A stretch of 64,000 nucleotides of DNA from Streptomyces kanamyceticus (GCF_008704495.1 NZ_CP023699.1:7440001-7504000); one strand, 5' to 3'; numbered from the stretch's first letter, positions 34,837 to 44,943 are shown. Notes: generated by a model not told the origin, from the sequence alone. Program-made: numbers and translations.

Positions 34837-36087
34837 ATGACCGCCACCGGCATATCCCTGGCCCCCGCCACCGCCGAACGCCCCGCCCACCGCGACCCCA
34901 ACGTCCTGCGCTGGCTGAGCGCCTACACCGCATCGATGATCGGCGACAGCGTCTACTTCGTGGCGCTGTCCTGGGCCGCGGCCCGCAGCGGTGGCGCGGC
35001 GCAGACCGGGCTCGTGCTCGCCGTCGGCTCGGTGCCGCGCGCGGTGCTCATGCTCGGCGGGGGCGTCATCGCCGACCGCTTCGGGCCGCGCCGCGTGGTC
35101 ATCGGCAGCGACGCCGTGCGCTGCGCGGTGATCCTCTCGGTCGCCGCGCTGCTGCTGGTGACCACCCCCGGGATCTGGCTGCTCGCCGTCGTCGCCCTCG
35201 TCTTCGGGGCCGTGGACGCGCTCTTCCTGCCGAGTGTCGGCGCCCTGCCGCCGCGCATCACCGCTCCGGGGCAGCTCAGCCGGGTGCAGGGGATGCGCGG
35301 GCTCGCCCAGCGCGTGGCCACCGTGTGCTCGGCGCCGCTCGGCGGCCTCGCGGTCGCGGTGGGCGGGCCCGCGGCGGGGTTCGGGGTGGCCGGGGTACTG
35401 TTCGCCGTGTCCCTGCCGCTGCTCATGGCCGTACGGCTGCGGGAGCCCGCCGCCGACGAACGGGCGGGCCGCGCGGACACCGCGCGGCGCCAACTGGCCG
35501 ACGGGCTGCGGTACGTGCGCGGCCACCGCGTCCTCGCCCCGCTGGTGGTCACGATCGCGGTGAGCGAGATGGGCTTCGCCGGACCCGTCAACGTGGGCCT
35601 CGTGCTGCTCGCCGACGAGCGCGGCTGGGGCGCGGCCGGGATGGGGTGGATCCTCGCGGGCTTCGGCGTGGGCGCGGGGGCCGCGTCGCTGCTGCTCACC
35701 GTGCGGCGCCGGGTGCCGCGTGCGGGGCTCGTGATGTCGTGGTCGGTGCTGCCGGGGGCGGCCGCGCTCGGCGCGTTCGCGTTCGCGCCGTCCGTGGCGG
35801 CCGGAGTGGTGGCCGCGTTCTTCGTGGGGCTGTGCCTCGGCCTCGGCGGCGCCCTGGCCGGGGCGCTCCTGCAGACGGCCACCGACCCCGCCTACCTGGG
35901 CCGCGTCACCTCGGTGAGCAGCCTCTTCACCATGGGCATACCGCCGCTCAGCTACCCCCTCACGGGGATCGCGATCGGCGCCTGGGGCGCGGGCCCCGTA
36001 TTCGTCACGGGAGCGGCGGTCACCGTGGCGGGCGGGGTGTACGGACTCTGCTCCCGCGCCCTGCGCCGCGCCGAACTCCCGCGCTGA
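34837..36087 (+). CDS. MFS transporter, probable drug or siderophore exporter
   Basis: 416 residues with 12 hydrophobic segments. It is of the EntS/MFS_3 type: ASMIGDSVYFVALSWAAARSGG at the first segment and GGGVIADRFGPRRVVIGSD as the loop 2-3 motif. The central loop (LREPAADERAGRADTARRQLADGLRYVRGHRVL) is the usual family linker. The start is ATG 34837. It forms an operon with the ArsR-type gene, so its substrate is probably also the inducer. Confidence 0.88.
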   Translation: MTATGISLAPATAERPAHRDPNVLRWLSAYTASMIGDSVYFVALSWAAARSGGAAQTGLVLAVGSVPRAVLMLGGGVIADRFGPRRVVIGSDAVRCAVILSVAALLLVTTPGIWLLAVVALVFGAVDALFLPSVGALPPRITAPGQLSRVQGMRGLAQRVATVCSAPLGGLAVAVGGPAAGFGVAGVLFAVSLPLLMAVRLREPAADERAGRADTARRQLADGLRYVRGHRVLAPLVVTIAVSEMGFAGPVNVGLVLLADERGWGAAGMGWILAGFGVGAGAASLLLTVRRRVPRAGLVMSWSVLPGAAALGAFAFAPSVAAGVVAAFFVGLCLGLGGALAGALLQTATDPAYLGRVTSVSSLFTMGIPPLSYPLTGIAIGAWGAGPVFVTGAAVTVAGGVYGLCSRALRRAELPR

Positions 36088-36097
36088 CCCGGCGCGT

Positions 36098-36493
36098 TCA
36101 GCCGATCGGCTGGGACAGCATCACCAGATTGCCGACCGTGTCGTCGAGCACCGCGGTGAGCAACGGGCCCTGTTCCGTCGGCGGCTGGGGGAACGTCACG
36201 CCGAGCGCGCCGAGCCGTTCGTGCTCGGCGCGCACGTCGTCCACGGAGAAGACGATGCACGGCAGGTCCGCCGCGCGCAGGGCCGCGCGGTACGGCTCGG
36301 CGATCGGCCCCTGGCCCGGTTCGAGGAGCACCTCGAGGTCCGCCTGGGCACCGGCCGCGCCCACCGTGACGAACAGGTTGCCGTCCTCCATGTCGATGTG
36401 CGTGCGGGTCTCGAAGCCCAGCACGTCCGTGTAGAAGGCCTGGGCCTTCGCGACGTCGTCGACGTACACACTCACCATGGCTACTTTGATCAT
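36098..36493 (-). CDS. VOC superfamily (glyoxalase/bleomycin resistance-like) protein
   Basis: 131 residues with the paired beta-alpha-beta-beta-beta modules of the vicinal oxygen chelate fold: VAMVSVYVDDVAKAQAFYTDVLGFE and LPCIVFSVDDVRAEHERLGALGVTF. Metal-binding Glu may be in DLEVLLEP. It could be an enzyme or a ligand-binding protein; the substrate is unknown. The start is ATG 36493 (MIKVAMVSVY). The gene is downstream of the TIGR03085 gene by 10 bases and convergent with the MFS gene. Confidence 0.85.
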   Translation of the reverse strand: MIKVAMVSVYVDDVAKAQAFYTDVLGFETRTHIDMEDGNLFVTVGAAGAQADLEVLLEPGQGPIAEPYRAALRAADLPCIVFSVDDVRAEHERLGALGVTFPQPPTEQGPLLTAVLDDTVGNLVMLSQPIG

Positions 36494-36503
36494 GGAAGGA
36501 ATC

Positions 36504-37139
36504 CTAGAGTCCGAGCCGCTTGGACTCGTGGAGCGTGGCGATCGCGTCCTTGTCGCCGTCCAGGGCGACATCGGCGACCTCCTGCCTGCCGTACACGAAC
36601 ATCAGCAGCTCGGAGGGCTCGCCGGTCACCGTCACCACCGGCGTCCCCCGGTGCGCCACCACCGTCCGGCCGTCCGGACGGCGCAGCACCAGGCCGGTGG
36701 GCGCCTTGCGGCCCACCAGGCGCGCGGTGCGCTCCAGACGGGACCACAGGGCGTCGGCGAACACCGGGTCGAGTTCGCGCGGCGTCCAGTCGGGCGCGGC
36801 CCTGCGCACGTCCTCGGTGTGCACGTAGAACTCGACGGCGTTCGACGCCTCGTCGACCTGCTTGAGCGAGAACGGCGAGAAGCGCGGCGGGCCCGTCCTG
36901 ATCAGCTGGATCAGTTCCTCGTACGGCTTCGCGGCGAACTCGGCCTGCACCCGCTCCAGACGCGCGGCCAGCTGCTTGATCACGAGCCCGCCCGCGGCGT
37001 CCGCGCGGCGCTCGCGCACCACCACGTGGGCCGCGAGGTCCCGGGTCTGCCAGCCCTCGCACAGGGTGGGGGCCGCCGGGCCCTGCGCCTCCAACAGGTC
37101 GGCGAGGAGAAGTCGTTCACGCTTGGCATGGGTCGACAT
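36504..37139 (-). CDS. TIGR03085 family protein (DinB/MDMPI-like)
   Basis: 211 residues. A four-helix metal-binding fold related to mycothiol-dependent maleylpyruvate isomerase: [48 protein letters not shown], then [20 protein letters not shown], where His/Glu residues could bind a metal. The C-terminal part has [27 protein letters not shown]. The family is annotated as a metal-binding protein without known reaction. It is divergent from hisI, 82 bases away. Confidence 0.82.
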   Translation of the reverse strand: MSTHAKRERLLLADLLEAQGPAAPTLCEGWQTRDLAAHVVVRERRADAAGGLVIKQLAARLERVQAEFAAKPYEELIQLIRTGPPRFSPFSLKQVDEASNAVEFYVHTEDVRRAAPDWTPRELDPVFADALWSRLERTARLVGRKAPTGLVLRRPDGRTVVAHRGTPVVTVTGEPSELLMFVYGRQEVADVALDGDKDAIATLHESKRLGL

Positions 37140-37221
37140 GCCAGCCAGCCTACGACCACCCACCCGGTCCGGACAGTGGACGCACGCGGGGCGCGGGCCG
37201 GGAGCGCGGCACAATGGGCCC

Positions 37222-37608
37222 ATGACCAGCGTTCCCCCGCCCAGCAGCAGCCTCGACCCGGAGATCGCCGCGCGCCTGAAGCGCAGCGCCGACGGGCTCG
37301 TCCCCGCCATCGCCCAGCAGTACGACACCGGTGAGGTGCTGATGCTCGGCTGGATGGACGACGAGGCACTGCATCGCACCCTCACCACAGGACGCTGCAC
37401 CTACTGGTCGCGCAGCCGCCAGGAGTACTGGGTCAAGGGCGACACCTCGGGCCACTTCCAGTACGTCAAGGAGGTGGCCCTTGACTGCGACGCGGACACC
37501 GTCCTCGTCCAGGTCGACCAGGTCGGCGCGGCCTGCCACACGGGCACCCGCACCTGCTTCGACTCCGACGTGCTTCCCGTGTCCCCCGCGCCCGCGCCCG
37601 GTCAGTAG
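37222..37608 (+). CDS. hisI: Phosphoribosyl-AMP cyclohydrolase
   Basis: 128 residues, single-domain enzyme opening the purine ring of PR-AMP in step 3 of histidine synthesis. It has [38 protein letters not shown] and the Zn/Mg-binding ending [26 protein letters not shown]. There is no HisE domain fusion. It is not with the main his operon but 11 bases before trpE, so histidine and tryptophan genes share this transcript. Confidence 0.95.
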   Translation: MTSVPPPSSSLDPEIAARLKRSADGLVPAIAQQYDTGEVLMLGWMDDEALHRTLTTGRCTYWSRSRQEYWVKGDTSGHFQYVKEVALDCDADTVLVQVDQVGAACHTGTRTCFDSDVLPVSPAPAPGQ

Positions 37609-37619
37609 GGTCTGCACCC

Positions 37620-39122
37620 ATGGACCTCGAGACCTTCCGCAAGCTGGCGGCCGACCGCCGCGTGCTCCCCGTCAGCCGCAGGCTCCTCGCGGACGGCGAC
37701 ACCCCCGTCGGCCTCTACCGCAAGCTCGCCGCCGAGCGTCCCGGCACCTTCCTCCTGGAATCCGCGGAGAACGGCCGCACCTGGTCCCGCTACTCCTTCG
37801 TCGGCGTCCGCAGCGCCGCCACCCTCACCGTCCGCGACGGCGAGGCCCACTGGCTCGGCACCCCGCCCGTCGGCGTCCCCACGTCGGGCGACCCGCTCGC
37901 CGCGCTGCGCGCCACCGTCGAACTGCTGCACACCCCGCGCGACCTGGCCGCCGGGATGCCGCCCTTCACCGGCGGCATGGTCGGCTACCTCGGCTACGAC
38001 ATCGTGCGCCGCCTGGAGAAGATCGGCCCGGGGGAGCGGGACGACCTGAAACTCCCCGAGCTGACGATGCTCCTCACCAGCGACCTCGCCGTCCTGGACC
38101 ACTGGGACGGCTCGGTCCTGCTGATCGCCAACGCGATCAACCACAACGACCTCGACACCGGCGTCGACGAGGCGTACGCCGACGCGGTCGCCCGCCTCGA
38201 CGCCATGGAGGCCGACCTCTCCCGGCCCGTCTCCCAGCCCCCTGCCGCCCTGCCGCCCTCCGAGCTGCCCGAGTACACCGCGCTGTGGGGCGGCGAGCAG
38301 TACCAGGAGGCCGTCGAGGACATCAAGGAGCGCATCCGGGCCGGTGAGGCCTTCCAGGTCGTGCCCTCGCAGCGGTTCGAAACGCCGTGCACGGCAAGCG
38401 CGTTGGACGTCTACCGGGTGCTGCGGGCGACCAACCCCTCGCCGTACATGTACCTCTTCCGCTTCGACGGATTCGACGTGGTCGGCTCCTCGCCCGAGGC
38501 CCTCGTCAAGGTCGAGGACGGGCGCGCCATGGTGCACCCCATCGCGGGGACCCGGCACCGGGGCGCCACCCCGCAGGAGGACCAGGCGCTCGCCGACGAA
38601 CTGCTCGCCGACCCCAAGGAGCGCGCCGAGCACCTCATGCTCGTCGACCTGGGCCGCAACGACCTGGGCAGGGTCTGCGAGCCGGGCTCCGTCGAGGTCG
38701 TCGACTTCATGTCCATCGAGAAGTACTCGCACGTCATGCACATCGTGTCGACGGTCACCGGACAGGTCGCCGACGGACGCACCGCCTTCGACGTGCTCAC
38801 CGCCTGCTTCCCGGCAGGCACCCTCTCCGGTGCCCCCAAGCCCCGCGCGATGCAGATCATCGACGAGCTGGAGCCGTCCCGGCGCGGCCTGTACGGCGGC
38901 TGCGTCGGCTACCTCGACTTCGCGGGCGACTCCGACACCGCGATCGCCATCCGCACCGCCCTGCTCCGCGAGGGCACGGCATACGTGCAGGCCGGAGCGG
39001 GTGTGGTCGCCGACTCCGACCCCGTCGCCGAGGACACCGAGTGCCGCAACAAGGCCGCCGCCGTACTGCGCGCCATCCACACGGCGAACCGGCTGCACGC
39101 GCGTTCGGGCCGTGAGGGATAG
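37620..39122 (+). CDS. trpE: Anthranilate synthase component I
   Basis: 500 residues. It converts chorismate with ammonia to anthranilate. The tryptophan feedback site LLESA is at residues 45-49. The chorismate-binding core includes [82 protein letters not shown] and [20 protein letters not shown]. No leader peptide with tandem Trp codons fits between hisI and trpE, so control here is likely by feedback rather than by a local attenuator. Confidence 0.96.
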   Translation: MDLETFRKLAADRRVLPVSRRLLADGDTPVGLYRKLAAERPGTFLLESAENGRTWSRYSFVGVRSAATLTVRDGEAHWLGTPPVGVPTSGDPLAALRATVELLHTPRDLAAGMPPFTGGMVGYLGYDIVRRLEKIGPGERDDLKLPELTMLLTSDLAVLDHWDGSVLLIANAINHNDLDTGVDEAYADAVARLDAMEADLSRPVSQPPAALPPSELPEYTALWGGEQYQEAVEDIKERIRAGEAFQVVPSQRFETPCTASALDVYRVLRATNPSPYMYLFRFDGFDVVGSSPEALVKVEDGRAMVHPIAGTRHRGATPQEDQALADELLADPKERAEHLMLVDLGRNDLGRVCEPGSVEVVDFMSIEKYSHVMHIVSTVTGQVADGRTAFDVLTACFPAGTLSGAPKPRAMQIIDELEPSRRGLYGGCVGYLDFAGDSDTAIAIRTALLREGTAYVQAGAGVVADSDPVAEDTECRNKAAAVLRAIHTANRLHARSGREG

Positions 39123-39129
39123 TGGACAG

Positions 39130-39777
39130 GTGACTTCCGCAGTACCACCGCCCCGTACCGAGGCTCCCGCCGAGAGCCGAGAGCAGCGCAGCAGCAGGCG
39201 CAGCATCGCCGCAGCGCTGCTGCTCGGCGCCGTCGGCGCGGCCCTCGCCCTGCTCGCATCGCGCCAGGAGTGGGCGCACGGCACCGCTTCCGTGGCGGGC
39301 GGCTCCCTGCCGCTCTCGGCCACGGGAGGCGACGTCACGGGCGTCCCCGCGGCGCTCGCCATAGTGGGCCTGGCCGCCCTCGTCGCGGTCTTCGCGGTCC
39401 GCCGCACCGGCCGCGTCCTGGTCTCCCTGCTGCTCACGCTCAGCGGCGCGGGCACGATCGCGGCCGCCCTCCTCGGCGCGGGCGACCGGGCCGCCCTCGA
39501 CGAGAAGGCCGCCACGGCGTCCGGCGACGCCGCCGCCACCATCGGGGAGCTGAGCCACACCGGCTGGCCGTACGCCGCGGCCGCCGCGGGCGTCCTGCTC
39601 CTGCTCGCGGGCCTGCTCGCGCTCACCTACGGCCGTGGCTGGCCCGCGATGTCCAGCCGCTACGAACGCGACGGTTCGCCACGACCCCGCAAGGCCCGCC
39701 GCGCGCCGGACCCGGAGCGGCCCGAGGAGATGTGGAAGGCCCTCGACCGCGGCGAGGACCCGACGCGCGAAACCTGA
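39130..39777 (+). CDS. TIGR02234 family membrane protein of trp loci
   Basis: 215 residues with four hydrophobic segments and a basic C-terminal tail (RYERDGSPRPRKARRAPDPERPEEMWKALDRGEDPT). Membrane proteins of this family are found in trp gene regions of actinobacteria but have no known role. The GTG start is seven bases after the trpE stop, so it is probably translated from the trpE message. Confidence 0.85.
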   Translation: MTSAVPPPRTEAPAESREQRSSRRSIAAALLLGAVGAALALLASRQEWAHGTASVAGGSLPLSATGGDVTGVPAALAIVGLAALVAVFAVRRTGRVLVSLLLTLSGAGTIAAALLGAGDRAALDEKAATASGDAAATIGELSHTGWPYAAAAAGVLLLLAGLLALTYGRGWPAMSSRYERDGSPRPRKARRAPDPERPEEMWKALDRGEDPTRET

Positions 39778-39902
39778 CAGGACCGACGCGCGTAGCGTGA
39801 CCCCGCGCTCACGGCATACGCGCGAGTACGGGACAATGGCCGCGAGCGTCCGACTCGCGGTGGGCTTCCCCCATCACCACGCACAGCAACGAGGAGCAAG
39901 TC

Positions 39903-40124
39903 ATGGCCAGCCACGGACACACCCCGGCCGCCTGGACCGGTGTCATCATCGCCTTCATCGGTTTCTGCGTCGCGGGTGCCTTCATGGTGATGGCGAACGT
40001 GCCCGGGTTCTGGGCCGGCATGGCGATCATCGTGATCGGCGGCATCGTGGGCGGCGTCATGCGCATGGCGGGCATGGGCCAGACCAAGCGCCCGCAGCGA
40101 CAGGTCGCTGGCTCCGAGAGCTGA
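39903..40124 (+). CDS. HGxxPAAW family small membrane protein
   Basis: 73 residues. It opens MASHGHTPAAWTGVIIAFIG, the motif that names the family, and has two hydrophobic segments followed by a short basic tail. Function is unknown. A ribosome binding site AGGAGC precedes ATG 39903. It sits between the TIGR02234 gene and trpC, where Streptomyces trp loci commonly carry it. Confidence 0.85.
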   Translation: MASHGHTPAAWTGVIIAFIGFCVAGAFMVMANVPGFWAGMAIIVIGGIVGGVMRMAGMGQTKRPQRQVAGSES

Positions 40125-40150
40125 ACCGCTCGTAGGGGATCGGCGTACGC

Positions 40151-40224
40151 CAAGAGGCGGTCCGGCAAGTCGCCGGGGCCGCCTCTTGCGCGTCCGCCTC
40201 TTGCGCGTCCGCCTCTTGCGCGTC
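40151..40224 (+). repeat. Hairpin with its right arm repeated three times
   Basis: CAAGAGGCGG (40151-40160) pairs with CCGCCTCTTG (40179-40188) as a plausible terminator stem. The right-arm sequence CGCCTCTTGCGCGTC then occurs as three perfect 15-bp tandem copies (40180-40194, 40195-40209, 40210-40224). The left arm could pair with any of the three. Confidence 0.75.
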
Positions 40225-40267
40225 CGCCCGCCGGGCGACGGCACCTCGCGCGAGGCAGAATGCACGG

Positions 40268-40693
40268 GTGACCGCCGAAACCGAGAGCGCCGAGCCCGCC
40301 GTCCTGACCCGCCTGCTCGTGCCCGCCGGTGTGCTCGCCTCGGTCGTCGGGGCCTTCGTCTACGTCGGCGCGGTCGACCCGAACGAACCCGGCCACTACC
40401 CCGCCTGCCCGCTCCTGCGCCTCACCGGCATCTACTGCCCCGGCTGCGGCGGTCTGCGCAGCGCCCACGCGTTCATCCACGGCGACTTCGCCACGGCGCT
40501 CGGCGCCAACGCGATGGCCGTCGCCGGATACGTCCTCTTCGCCGTCCTGTGGACCGTGTGGGCGATCCGGACGGCGCGCGGAAAGCCGCTGCGGATCGAG
40601 TTGGGCCCGGTGCAGCTGTGGAGCGTCGGCGCACTGATCGCGGTCTTCACCCTGGTCCGCAATCTGCCGTTCGGATCGTGGCTGCACCCCTGA
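40268..40693 (+). CDS. DUF2752 domain membrane protein
   Basis: 141 residues with three hydrophobic segments. The family motif [29 protein letters not shown] carries the conserved CPGCG Cys pair. Function is unknown; the cysteines might bind metal or be redox active. GTG at 40268 is the start. It lies between the HGxxPAAW gene and trpC with its own upstream hairpin. Confidence 0.85.
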   Translation: MTAETESAEPAVLTRLLVPAGVLASVVGAFVYVGAVDPNEPGHYPACPLLRLTGIYCPGCGGLRSAHAFIHGDFATALGANAMAVAGYVLFAVLWTVWAIRTARGKPLRIELGPVQLWSVGALIAVFTLVRNLPFGSWLHP

Positions 40694-40880
40694 CGGCGCA
40701 CGCCGCGGGAGCGGTGGACACTTGGGCCGTGGCGGTGGTGAACGTCCAGGTCACGGGCGCGTCGGGTGTCCAGGTCGTGGGACGCGCGTCAACCGGATGC
40801 GGGGCCTTCGCCCTCCTGCGGATACCATCGCAGTGACCAGCTTGAACGTCAGCTCAACCGTCAGGAAGGGGGCCGCTCGC

Positions 40881-41690
40881 GTGAGTGTGCTCGACGAGAT
40901 CATCGACGGAGTCCGTGCCGACCTCGCGGAGCGGCAGGCGCGCGTCAGCCTCGACGAGCTCAAGGAGCGCGCGGCCAAGGCGCCCGCGGCCAAGGACGGC
41001 GCGGCCGCCCTGCGCGGCGACGGCGTCAAGGTCATCTGCGAGGTCAAGCGCTCCAGCCCCTCCAAGGGCGCGCTCGCCGCGATCGCCGACCCCGCGGGGC
41101 TCGCCGCCGACTACGAGGCGGGCGGCGCCGCCGTCATCTCCGTGCTCACCGAGGAGCGCCGCTTCGGCGGTTCGCTCGCCGACCTGGAGGCCGTCCGCGC
41201 CAAGGTCGACATCCCGGTGCTCCGCAAGGACTTCATCGTCACCTCGTACCAGCTGTGGGAGGCCAGGGCGTACGGCGCCGACCTCGCGCTGCTGATCGTG
41301 GCCGCCCTGGAGCAGCCCGCCCTGGAGTCCCTCATCGAGCGTGCCGAATCGATCGGCCTCACGCCGATCGTCGAGGTGCACGACGAGGACGAGGCCGAGC
41401 GCGCCGTGGACGCGGGAGCCCGCGTCATCGGCGTCAACAACCGCGACCTGAAGACCCTCAAGGTCGACCGCTCCACCTTCGAGCGGGTCGCCCCCGAGCT
41501 GCCGGACAGCGTCGTCAAGATCGCCGAGTCCGGTGTGCGCGGTCCGCACGACCTCATCGCCTTCGCCAACGCGGGCGCCGACGCGGTGCTCGTGGGCGAG
41601 TCCCTGGTCACGGGCCGCGACCCGAGGTCCGCCGTCTCGGACCTGGTCGCCGCGGGCGCCCACCCGGCCCTGCGCCACGGACGGAGCTGA
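40881..41690 (+). CDS. trpC: Indole-3-glycerol phosphate synthase
   Basis: 269 residues, TIM barrel. The catalytic region [13 protein letters not shown] has Glu54 and Lys56, and [10 protein letters not shown] carries the second catalytic Lys. Further marks are [28 protein letters not shown] and IAESGVRG. It forms indole glycerol phosphate from CdRP, made upstream by PriA. The start is GTG 40881 after AGGAAGGGGG. A TACCAT -10-like element lies at 40826-40831. Confidence 0.96.
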   Translation: MSVLDEIIDGVRADLAERQARVSLDELKERAAKAPAAKDGAAALRGDGVKVICEVKRSSPSKGALAAIADPAGLAADYEAGGAAVISVLTEERRFGGSLADLEAVRAKVDIPVLRKDFIVTSYQLWEARAYGADLALLIVAALEQPALESLIERAESIGLTPIVEVHDEDEAERAVDAGARVIGVNNRDLKTLKVDRSTFERVAPELPDSVVKIAESGVRGPHDLIAFANAGADAVLVGESLVTGRDPRSAVSDLVAAGAHPALRHGRS

Positions 41691-41698
41691 CTCCACCC

Positions 41699-41845
41699 AT
41701 GTCCATTGCCGCCCGCCTCGCACCCGGCTGCCGCCCCCGCGGCTGCCGGGCGCCCGCGCGGCGCGTGCGGGGCAGGCGGGTGCGGTACCACATCGGGTCG
41801 GAGCCGGGCCAGATTCCGGGCATGCGATGGCAGGGCGGCGCCTGA
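41699..41845 (+). CDS. trpM: TrpM, small basic protein between trpC and trpB
   Basis: 48 residues starting MSIAARLAPGCRPRGCRAPA and ending MRWQGGA, very Arg-rich with two Cys. The location and sequence match the small trpM (trpX) gene of Streptomyces coelicolor, which has been described as modulating tryptophan synthesis and development. The ATG is eight bases after the trpC stop. Its stop codon sits in the loop of an 8-bp hairpin (41834-41853). Confidence 0.88.
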   Translation: MSIAARLAPGCRPRGCRAPARRVRGRRVRYHIGSEPGQIPGMRWQGGA

Positions 41846-41853
41846 GCGCCGCC
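41834..41853 (+). promoter_or_regulatory. Hairpin with the trpM stop codon in its loop
   Basis: GGCGGCGC, CTGA, GCGCCGCC: perfect 8-bp stem, and the TGA of trpM is in the four-base loop. A ribosome finishing trpM would melt it. It may influence expression of trpB downstream. No T-tract follows, so it is not a classic terminator. Confidence 0.55.
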
Positions 41854-41861
41854 GCGAGCTG

Positions 41862-41902
41862 AGGCGCCCCTGATAAGGGGCGCGGGGAACTGCGCGATCA
41901 GC
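41862..41902. repeat. Single copy of the GGGGCGCGGGGAACTGCGCG dispersed repeat
   Basis: A hairpin GCGCCCC...GGGGCGC leads into CGCGGGGAACTGCGCGATCA, closely matching the first half of the 69-bp units at 26371-26553. It lies in the trpM-trpB gap. Confidence 0.8.
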
Positions 41903-41999
41903 CCAATCTGGGCCGCAGTCGCGATGGACCCGTGACCAGCGACGGCGCAAAGGCGTATGCACCCCGACCGCCAATGCCATGCCAACGCGAGGTTTCCAC

Positions 42000-43283
42000 A
42001 TGCCCAGCGAGTACTTCATCCCCGACCCGGAGGGTCAAATCCCCAGCGCCGAAGGTTACTTCGGCGCGTTCGGCGGCAAGTTCATCCCGGAGGCCCTCGT
42101 CGCCGCCGTGGACGAGGTCGCCGTCGAGTACGACAAGGCCAAGAGCGACCCCGCCTTCGCCGCCGAGCTCGACGACCTGCTCGTCAACTACACCGGCCGC
42201 CCCAGCAGCCTCACGGAGGTGCCCCGTTTCGCGGAGCACGCCGGTGGCGCCCGGATCTTCCTCAAGCGCGAGGACCTGAACCACACCGGCTCGCACAAGA
42301 TCAACAACGTGCTCGGCCAGGCCCTGCTCACCAAGCGCATGGGCAAGACCCGCGTGATCGCCGAGACCGGCGCGGGCCAGCACGGCGTCGCCACGGCCAC
42401 CGCCTGTGCGCTCTTCGGCCTCGAATGCACCATCTACATGGGCGAGATCGACACCGAGCGCCAGGCCCTGAACGTGGCCAGGATGCGCATGCTGGGCGCC
42501 GAGGTCGTCGCCGTGAAGTCCGGCAGCCGCACCCTGAAGGACGCCATCAACGAGGCGTTCCGCGACTGGGTCGCCAATGTGGACCGCACGCACTACCTCT
42601 TCGGCACCGTCGCGGGCCCGCACCCCTTCCCCGCCATGGTCCGCGACTTCCACCGCGTCATCGGCGTCGAGGCCAGGCGGCAGATCCTGGAGCGCGCCGG
42701 ACGCCTGCCCGACGCCGCCGTCGCCTGCGTGGGCGGCGGCTCCAACGCCATCGGCCTCTTCCACGCCTTCATCCCGGACGCGGACGTACGCCTGATCGGC
42801 TGCGAGCCCGCCGGGCACGGCGTGGAGACCGGCGAGCACGCGGCCACCCTGACCGCGGGCGAGCCCGGCATCCTGCACGGCTCCCGTAGCTACGTCCTCC
42901 AGGACGAGGAGGGCCAGATCACCGAGCCCTACTCGATCTCGGCCGGACTCGACTACCCCGGCATCGGCCCCGAGCACGCCTACCTCAAGGACAGCGGCCG
43001 CGGTGAGTACCGCGCGGTCACCGACGACGCCGCCATGCAGGCGCTGCGGCTCCTGTCCAGGACCGAGGGCATCATCCCGGCCATCGAGAGCGCCCACGCG
43101 CTCGCGGGCGCGCTGGACGTCGGCAAGGAGCTCGGCAAGGAGGGGCTGATCATCGTCAACCTCTCCGGACGCGGCGACAAGGACATGGACACGGCCGCGC
43201 GCTACTTCGGCCTGTACGACACGGACGCCGCCGTCGAGGCGGACGCGGCGGCCACCGCGGAGATTCAGGGGGACGCCAAGTGA
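42000..43283 (+). CDS. trpB: Tryptophan synthase beta subunit
   Basis: 427 residues from ATG 42000. It condenses indole with serine on PLP. Lys100 in HTGSHKINN is the PLP lysine. Other motifs are [36 protein letters not shown] and [12 protein letters not shown]. Two starts are in frame; 42000 has GAGG seven bases upstream and gives [12 protein letters not shown], while 41979 would add MPTRGFH. Its TGA overlaps the trpA GTG. Confidence 0.97.
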   Translation: MPSEYFIPDPEGQIPSAEGYFGAFGGKFIPEALVAAVDEVAVEYDKAKSDPAFAAELDDLLVNYTGRPSSLTEVPRFAEHAGGARIFLKREDLNHTGSHKINNVLGQALLTKRMGKTRVIAETGAGQHGVATATACALFGLECTIYMGEIDTERQALNVARMRMLGAEVVAVKSGSRTLKDAINEAFRDWVANVDRTHYLFGTVAGPHPFPAMVRDFHRVIGVEARRQILERAGRLPDAAVACVGGGSNAIGLFHAFIPDADVRLIGCEPAGHGVETGEHAATLTAGEPGILHGSRSYVLQDEEGQITEPYSISAGLDYPGIGPEHAYLKDSGRGEYRAVTDDAAMQALRLLSRTEGIIPAIESAHALAGALDVGKELGKEGLIIVNLSGRGDKDMDTAARYFGLYDTDAAVEADAAATAEIQGDAK

Positions 43284-44095
43284 GCGGCAACATCCAGCTG
43301 TTGGACGACACTCTCGCGGCCACGAAGGCCGAGGGCAGGTCCGCGCTCATCGCCTATCTCCCGGCCGGATTCCCGACCGTGGACGGCGGCATCGCGGCGG
43401 TCAAGGCCGCCTTCGAGGGCGGCGCCGACGTGGTCGAGGTGGGCCTGCCGCACTCCGACCCGGTGCTCGACGGCCCGGTCATCCAGACCGCCGACGACAT
43501 CGCGCTGCGCGGCGGCCTCAAGATCCGCGACGTCATGCGCACGGTCCGCGAGGCCCATGCGGCGACCGGCAAGCCGGTGCTCGTCATGACGTACTGGAAC
43601 CCGATCGACCGCTACGGCGTGGAGCGCTTCACCGCCGAGCTCGCCGAGGCGGGTGGCGCGGGCTGCATCCTGCCCGACCTGCCCGTCCAGGAGTCGGCGC
43701 TGTGGCGGGAGCACGCCGAGAAGCACGGCCTCGCGACGGTCTTCGTCGTCGCGCCGAGCAGCAAGGACGCGCGGCTCGCCACCATCACGGCGGCCGGTTC
43801 CGGCTTCGTCTACGCGGCGTCCCTGATGGGCGTCACCGGCACCCGCGCCTCTGTCGGCGAACAGGCGCAGGAGCTGGTGCGGCGCACCAAGGCCACCACC
43901 GACCTGCCGGTCTGCGTCGGGCTCGGCGTCTCCAACGCCCGCCAGGCCGCCGAGGTCGCGGGCTTCGCCGACGGCGTGATCGTCGGCTCGGCCTTCGTCC
44001 AGCGGATGCTCGACGCCGAGGACGAGCAGGCGGGCCTCGCGGCCGTGCGGGCGCTCGCGGGCGAACTCGCGGACGGTGTCCGCGGCAAGGCATAA
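43280..44095 (+). CDS. trpA: Tryptophan synthase alpha subunit
   Basis: 271 residues, TIM barrel. Catalytic Glu53 lies in [11 protein letters not shown] and Asp64 in [10 protein letters not shown]. It cleaves indole glycerol phosphate to indole, passed to TrpB through the tunnel. Phosphate-binding segments are [14 protein letters not shown] and [11 protein letters not shown]. The start overlaps trpB by four bases. A terminator hairpin follows 20 bases after the stop. Confidence 0.96.
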   Translation: MSGNIQLLDDTLAATKAEGRSALIAYLPAGFPTVDGGIAAVKAAFEGGADVVEVGLPHSDPVLDGPVIQTADDIALRGGLKIRDVMRTVREAHAATGKPVLVMTYWNPIDRYGVERFTAELAEAGGAGCILPDLPVQESALWREHAEKHGLATVFVVAPSSKDARLATITAAGSGFVYAASLMGVTGTRASVGEQAQELVRRTKATTDLPVCVGLGVSNARQAAEVAGFADGVIVGSAFVQRMLDAEDEQAGLAAVRALAGELADGVRGKA

Positions 44096-44114
44096 CCCGT
44101 ACGGGTGGATTCGG

Positions 44115-44144
44115 ACCGGGGAGGCACGCTCGTGCCTCCCCGGT
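44115..44144 (+). terminator. Terminator hairpin after trpA
   Basis: ACCGGGGAGGCAC, loop GCTC, GTGCCTCCCCGGT: perfect 13-bp stem, followed by TCGTT. It separates the trp genes from the DsbA-like gene that starts 13 bases later. Confidence 0.85.
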
Positions 44145-44157
44145 TCGTTGGCGGGGT

Positions 44158-44943
44158 GTGAGTGAGAAGAACCGTGAGGGAAAGCGATCGGCCCGCGAGC
44201 GGCTGGCGGAAGAGCGAGAGCGGCAGAAGGCCCGCGACAAGCAGCGCAGAGGGCTGATCGTCGGAGCCGCGGTGGTCGGTGTGCTCGGCCTCGCCGCGGT
44301 GGTGGGCCTGCTCGCCGCCAATTCCGGTGGCGATGACAAGAGCGACACGTCGTCGGGCCCCGTGGTCGCGCCCAAGGGGGCGAACGGCAAGGACAAGCTG
44401 TCGCTCCCGCTCGGCAAGGAGAGCGCCAAGTCCACCCTCGACATCTGGGAGGACTTCCGCTGCCCGGCCTGCAAGCAGTTCGAGGACGCCTATCGCTCGA
44501 CCATCCACGAGCTCGCCGACAAGGGCCAGCTCAAGGTCGAATATCACCTGGCCACGCTCATCGACAAGAACCTCGGCGGCAGCGGCTCGCTGCGCGCGGC
44601 CAACGCGGCGGGCTGCGCCCAGGACGCGGGGAAGTTCCCTCCGTACCACGACGTGCTCTACAAGAACCAGCCCGAGGAATCCGACGACGCGTTCAGCAAG
44701 AACGCCAAGCTGATCGAGCTCGCGGGCCAGGTGGACGGTCTCGTCACGGACTCCTTCAAGAAGTGCGTCGAGGACGGCAAGCACGACAGCTGGGCCACCG
44801 AGTCCAACCAGGCCTTCCAGGACGCCAAGCTGCGGGGCACGCCGACGGTGCGGCTCGACGGCAAGGACATCTTCGGCGACCAGCAGAACCCGCTGACCCC
44901 CGCGAAGCTGAAGAAGATGGTGGAGGACGCGAACAAGGGCTAG
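44158..44943 (+). CDS. Membrane-anchored DsbA-like thioredoxin-fold protein
   Basis: 261 residues. It has a charged N-terminus (RSARERLAEERERQKARDKQRR), one membrane segment (GLIVGAAVVGVLGLAAVVGLLAA), and a thioredoxin domain with CPAC in WEDFRCPACKQFEDAY and the cis-Pro region GTPTVRLDG. Extra Cys are in NAAGCAQDAG and SFKKCVEDG. It has the same layout as the protein at 12213-13031, and the two are likely paralogues for oxidative folding outside the membrane. GTG 44158 is the start. lgt follows 85 bases later. Confidence 0.88.
   Translation: MSEKNREGKRSARERLAEERERQKARDKQRRGLIVGAAVVGVLGLAAVVGLLAANSGGDDKSDTSSGPVVAPKGANGKDKLSLPLGKESAKSTLDIWEDFRCPACKQFEDAYRSTIHELADKGQLKVEYHLATLIDKNLGGSGSLRAANAAGCAQDAGKFPPYHDVLYKNQPEESDDAFSKNAKLIELAGQVDGLVTDSFKKCVEDGKHDSWATESNQAFQDAKLRGTPTVRLDGKDIFGDQQNPLTPAKLKKMVEDANKG

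Noticed and set aside
37609..37619. Trp attenuator leader before trpE
   Set aside because: Only 11 bases separate hisI and trpE, so there is no room for a leader peptide with tandem Trp codons. None was seen before trpC either.
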